Origin: Promethearchaeota archaeon
Lineage (GTDB): Archaea > Asgardarchaeota > Lokiarchaeia > Sigynarchaeales > SOKP01
Reading direction: 5' to 3'
Assembly (NCBI GenBank): GCA_016839425.1
Contig: JAEOUI010000448.1
Location: forward strand, 1-17,023
DNA: 17,023 nt
Made by a program: the position numbers and the translations under genes
Shown here: positions 15,445 through 17,023 of the stretch, one piece after another
Numbering within the stretch: the stretch's first letter is position 1
How the letters are laid out: every line of letters begins with the position of its first letter
Notes under the pieces: model-generated
What the model was told of the DNA's origin: nothing
The model's input: only the letters and a program-made list of their open reading frames with translations
Databases searched by the model: none

Positions 15445-15927
15445 ATTAAGGACAAGTTTGAAATAGTTGGGACCAAAATTCCCGAATTCGAACTTCCAAA
15501 CTCTCAAGGGGAATGCGTAAACATACGAGAACTCGAAAATAAAAACAATGTCATAATAGTTCTTTTCAGAGACATTCATTGACCATATTGCCGATGGCAC
15601 GCGGCAGAACTGAGAAGAGATTTAGAAAAGATACGGGAGTTGGACGGATATTTGTATCCTATTCTCACAGATAATAAGGGAAACGCCATCAAGATGGAAC
15701 AAAAATACGCAAGAAAATATCCTATTTTTTACGACGAGACCAAAAAAGTATCTAAAGCCTTAAAACAAGAAATAAAGCTATCAAGGTTGGGGAGGATGCC
15801 AGGATTATTGATTGTAGACAAAAAAGGAATAGTACAGTACGCCTATTACGGTGAGAGTATGAAAGATATCCCTAGGAACGAAGAGGTTTTGGAGTTCTTA
15901 CGCAAGATAAACGAAAACAACAATTAA
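15445..15927 (+). CDS. Peroxiredoxin-like selenoprotein (UxxC), TGA at 15580-15582 read as selenocysteine
   Basis: Thioredoxin-fold peroxide reductase-like protein of the AhpC/TSA (redoxin) group, about 160 residues when the in-frame TGA at codon 46 is read through. The frame is continuous on both sides. Upstream it gives FEIVGTKIPEFELPNS and NNVIIVLFRDIH, the standard beginning of this fold ('vG..PdFeLp', 'vvl.FfR'). The TGA follows, then PYCRWHAAELRRDLE, the 'CPYCR' active-site helix. TGA thus sits exactly at the redox Cys: H-U46-P-Y-C49-R. Downstream blocks are YLYPILTDNKG, RMPGLLIVDKKGIVQYAYYGES and a C-terminal helix. No ATG, GTG or TTG lies in frame ahead of the TGA; ATT at 15445 is preceded by AAGGCGAT (15433-15440) at correct spacing. 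A caller that treats TGA as stop leaves only 15640-15927. Other readings are a pseudogene or sequencing error, but the exact position of TGA argues strongly for selenocysteine. Confidence 0.8.
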
Positions 15928-15994
15928 TTTAGTAAAAATAATGTAAAAAATTAAATAATACATTATTTTAAAGGCTAGCCACGCTTGACTAAAT
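15927..15994 (+). promoter_or_regulatory. Stem-loop in selenoprotein 3' UTR, candidate SECIS region
   Basis: Directly after the stop codon, 15935-15945 (AAAATAATGTA) pairs perfectly with 15959-15969 (TACATTATTTT), an 11-bp stem with a 13-nt loop. Outside it, ATTTAGT (15927-15933) pairs with ACTAAAT (15988-15994), leaving a GC-rich 3' bulge (AAGGCTAGCCACGCTTG, 15971-15987). Archaeal SECIS elements lie in the 3' UTR, so the place is right. I do not find the classical archaeal GAA/A internal loop or a eukaryotic-type kink-turn here, so the assignment is tentative. Confidence 0.4.
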
Positions 15995-15995
15995 A

Positions 15996-16004
15996 TTTTT
16001 TTTT
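15996..16004 (+). terminator. T9 terminator after the selenoprotein gene
   Basis: Nine T residues right after the 3' UTR stem; the likely end of the selenoprotein mRNA, giving a 3' UTR of about 70 nt. Confidence 0.5.
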
Positions 16005-16077
16005 ATTAGATACGCTTAAAATTACAATACATATAATTTTTGGAATCTGATGCCAGTTTTATGAGAGTTATTTCTTT

Positions 16078-16095
16078 AAAAAAAAAATAAAAAAA
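16078..16095 (-). terminator. T-tract terminator of the zinc-ribbon membrane gene
   Basis: On the minus strand this is two T runs (7 and 10) separated by one A, starting 8 bp after the stop of the minus-strand gene. With the T9 tract at 15996 it separates the two convergent transcripts. Confidence 0.5.
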
Positions 16096-16102
16096 GATGT
16101 AT

Positions 16103-16969
16103 TTAGTTGAGAGGTGCACCACAATTTTTACAAAAATTTTTATTTAGTAAATTTTGCGTCAAGCAGTTTCTACAAAGCATCATATTTACGCTCTGTTCAG
16201 TTTGGCTTGAATTCATTTCCTTATAAATAGAAGGAGACACGCCTTGAGATGGAGTAAATCCTGCGCTATTTCCACCAGAAAAAGATTTGGAGGATGTTTT
16301 TGACATAATACCGCGAGATTTCTTTTTTTTAACATATACAACGCCAATTGCACCAATCGATAGGGCAATCACGACAGCAACAACGACACCAATAACGACG
16401 AGATCTATTTGAGAAGAAGAGGGATCTGGCCCAAAATAATACGCTTCCGTCGATCCCGTACCCGATGCGGTTGTTAATGATTCACCGGTGCAATAATATC
16501 CACCTGAAATAAGATTACTACAATACCAATATGTATATGAATAACTTAGCAAGAACACGATATTGTATTCTTTGCTGTTGTTGAACAAGAAATCGACACC
16601 TTCTACTAATGTATGTGTTTCTGTAACTCCAGTTGACTTATGAGTCGCATTCATACCCGTGTAAACTACATGATCTTGCCTGTCCACTTGAATCGTTAAA
16701 TTGTACCCAATACTAGTTATGTTGAAAATAGCCTTTGCCGTATGGGTTTTTGTGGAAATATATGTATCAGAGCTAATTTTTTCCCAGTAAGTTGTAAAAC
16801 TTCGCGTGAGAATTATATCTTCTTCAAAATCAGGCCCATAATATGCAACTCTCAAGGAAGTGCTCAAAAGAGCGTTTTCATCGCTTTTTAATATTAAATA
16901 AAAACTGGATAAAGATATAAACAGTATAGAAGCGATTAATATCAAGCTTTTTTTTTTTGAATTTTTCAT
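16103..16969 (-). CDS. Single-pass membrane protein with exported domain and C-terminal zinc ribbon
   Basis: Protein of 288 residues with ATG at 16969 (an in-frame TTG at 16975 would add two). Lys-rich start and hydrophobic segment (about 6-27) form a signal peptide or anchor. The exported domain (about 30-185) is Thr/Ser/Tyr-rich with several N-glycosylation sequons (around N83, N90, N107, N130) and a Cys pair (C150, C160). A second TM segment (about 189-213) ends in VKKKKSRG, indicating a cytoplasmic C-terminus by the positive-inside rule. A Ser/Gly-rich linker leads to a terminal zinc ribbon: LCRNCLTQN with C266/C269 and FCKNCGAPLN with C280/C283. The exported part matches no family I recognise. 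The zinc ribbon is the common 'zinc-ribbon domain' found at ends of many archaeal membrane proteins. It is convergent with the selenoprotein gene. Confidence 0.75.
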   Translation of the reverse strand: MKNSKKKSLILIASILFISLSSFYLILKSDENALLSTSLRVAYYGPDFEEDIILTRSFTTYWEKISSDTYISTKTHTAKAIFNITSIGYNLTIQVDRQDHVVYTGMNATHKSTGVTETHTLVEGVDFLFNNSKEYNIVFLLSYSYTYWYCSNLISGGYYCTGESLTTASGTGSTEAYYFGPDPSSSQIDLVVIGVVVAVVIALSIGAIGVVYVKKKKSRGIMSKTSSKSFSGGNSAGFTPSQGVSPSIYKEMNSSQTEQSVNMMLCRNCLTQNLLNKNFCKNCGAPLN

Positions 16970-16989
16970 TTTCAAATCAATGGTTAAAA

Positions 16990-17000
16990 AATATAAATAT
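16990..17000 (-). promoter_or_regulatory. TATA-like box of the zinc-ribbon membrane gene
   Basis: ATATTTATATT on the minus strand, centred about 26 bp before the ATG at 16969. This spacing predicts a leaderless transcript and supports ATG 16969 over TTG 16975. Confidence 0.45.
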
Positions 17001-17023
17001 TAATTTAAAGGATTTAAGACCAG

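Noticed and set aside
15640..15927. Free-standing 95-residue protein starting at ATG 15640... as a gene in itself
   Set aside because: The first codon here is a TTG/ATG-type internal start inside the redoxin fold. Conserved redoxin sequence continues upstream in the same frame through the TGA, so it is the C-terminal part of the selenoprotein.
16061..16099. ATGA ... GATG around an A/T hairpin resembling a eukaryotic SECIS quartet
   Set aside because: It lies beyond the T9 tract that probably ends the selenoprotein mRNA. Helix I is not pairable, and the A-rich strand is the terminator of the opposite gene.
1..17023. tRNA, rRNA, CRISPR array, insertion sequence
   Set aside because: No T-arm consensus, rRNA-like conserved block, spaced direct repeats or transposase-like frame was seen on either strand.

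Overview
The window is AT-rich archaeal DNA. Its archaeal markers are an archaeal-type DnaG (Toprim) primase, a SecE/Sec61-gamma translocon subunit, and TATA-like boxes about 25 bp ahead of many starts. A DUF362 protein, an AlkD-like glycosylase, NosD-type beta-helix surface proteins, a Get3/ArsA-type ATPase and an apparent selenocysteine gene together suggest an Asgard archaeon, most like the Lokiarchaeia group. That placement is inference; there is no rRNA or other phylogenetic marker here beyond protein families. I see no tRNA, rRNA, CRISPR array, insertion sequence or phage gene.

Layout. 98-1279: a NosD-like secreted beta-helix protein. 1280-2009: a small doubtful ORF, then about 360 bp of non-coding DNA with a perfect palindrome and a long inverted repeat ending in a T tract. 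2010-4815: a tight three-gene operon (SplB-like radical SAM protein, AlkD-like DNA glycosylase, DUF362 protein; 5-bp gaps), probably DNA repair or Fe-S linked. 4816-7064: palindromic regulatory-looking DNA, a possible 28-codon micro-ORF, and two tandem divergent CheR-type methyltransferases. 7150-8532: a 10-TM protein of unknown function. 8650-9400: secE and an OsmC/Ohr-family protein, running into dnaG, which is on the opposite strand (9397-10581). 10582-11148: non-coding, with three perfect stem-loops. 11149-11343: a small CxxC/HxxH protein. 11549-14164: a large protein with a calcium-loop beta-propeller ectodomain and seven C-terminal TM segments. 14285-15316: a Get3/ArsA-like ATPase that keeps the Get3 CxxC motif. 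15445-15927: a peroxiredoxin-like protein interrupted by an in-frame TGA exactly at the redox cysteine position, read here as a selenoprotein. 16103-16969 (minus strand): a membrane protein with a secreted N-terminal domain and a C-terminal zinc ribbon.

The strongest unusual signals are the U-x-x-C selenoprotein, which a normal gene caller truncates to its C-terminal half, and two genes (the selenoprotein and the large propeller protein) that have no ATG/GTG/TTG start in the right place but do have an ATT codon after a Shine-Dalgarno-like sequence. The genes do not form one pathway. The common themes are envelope and secretion functions (NosD-like protein, SecE, Get3-like ATPase, propeller/7-TM protein, zinc-ribbon membrane protein), redox defence (OsmC, selenoperoxiredoxin) and DNA maintenance (SplB-like protein, AlkD, DnaG).
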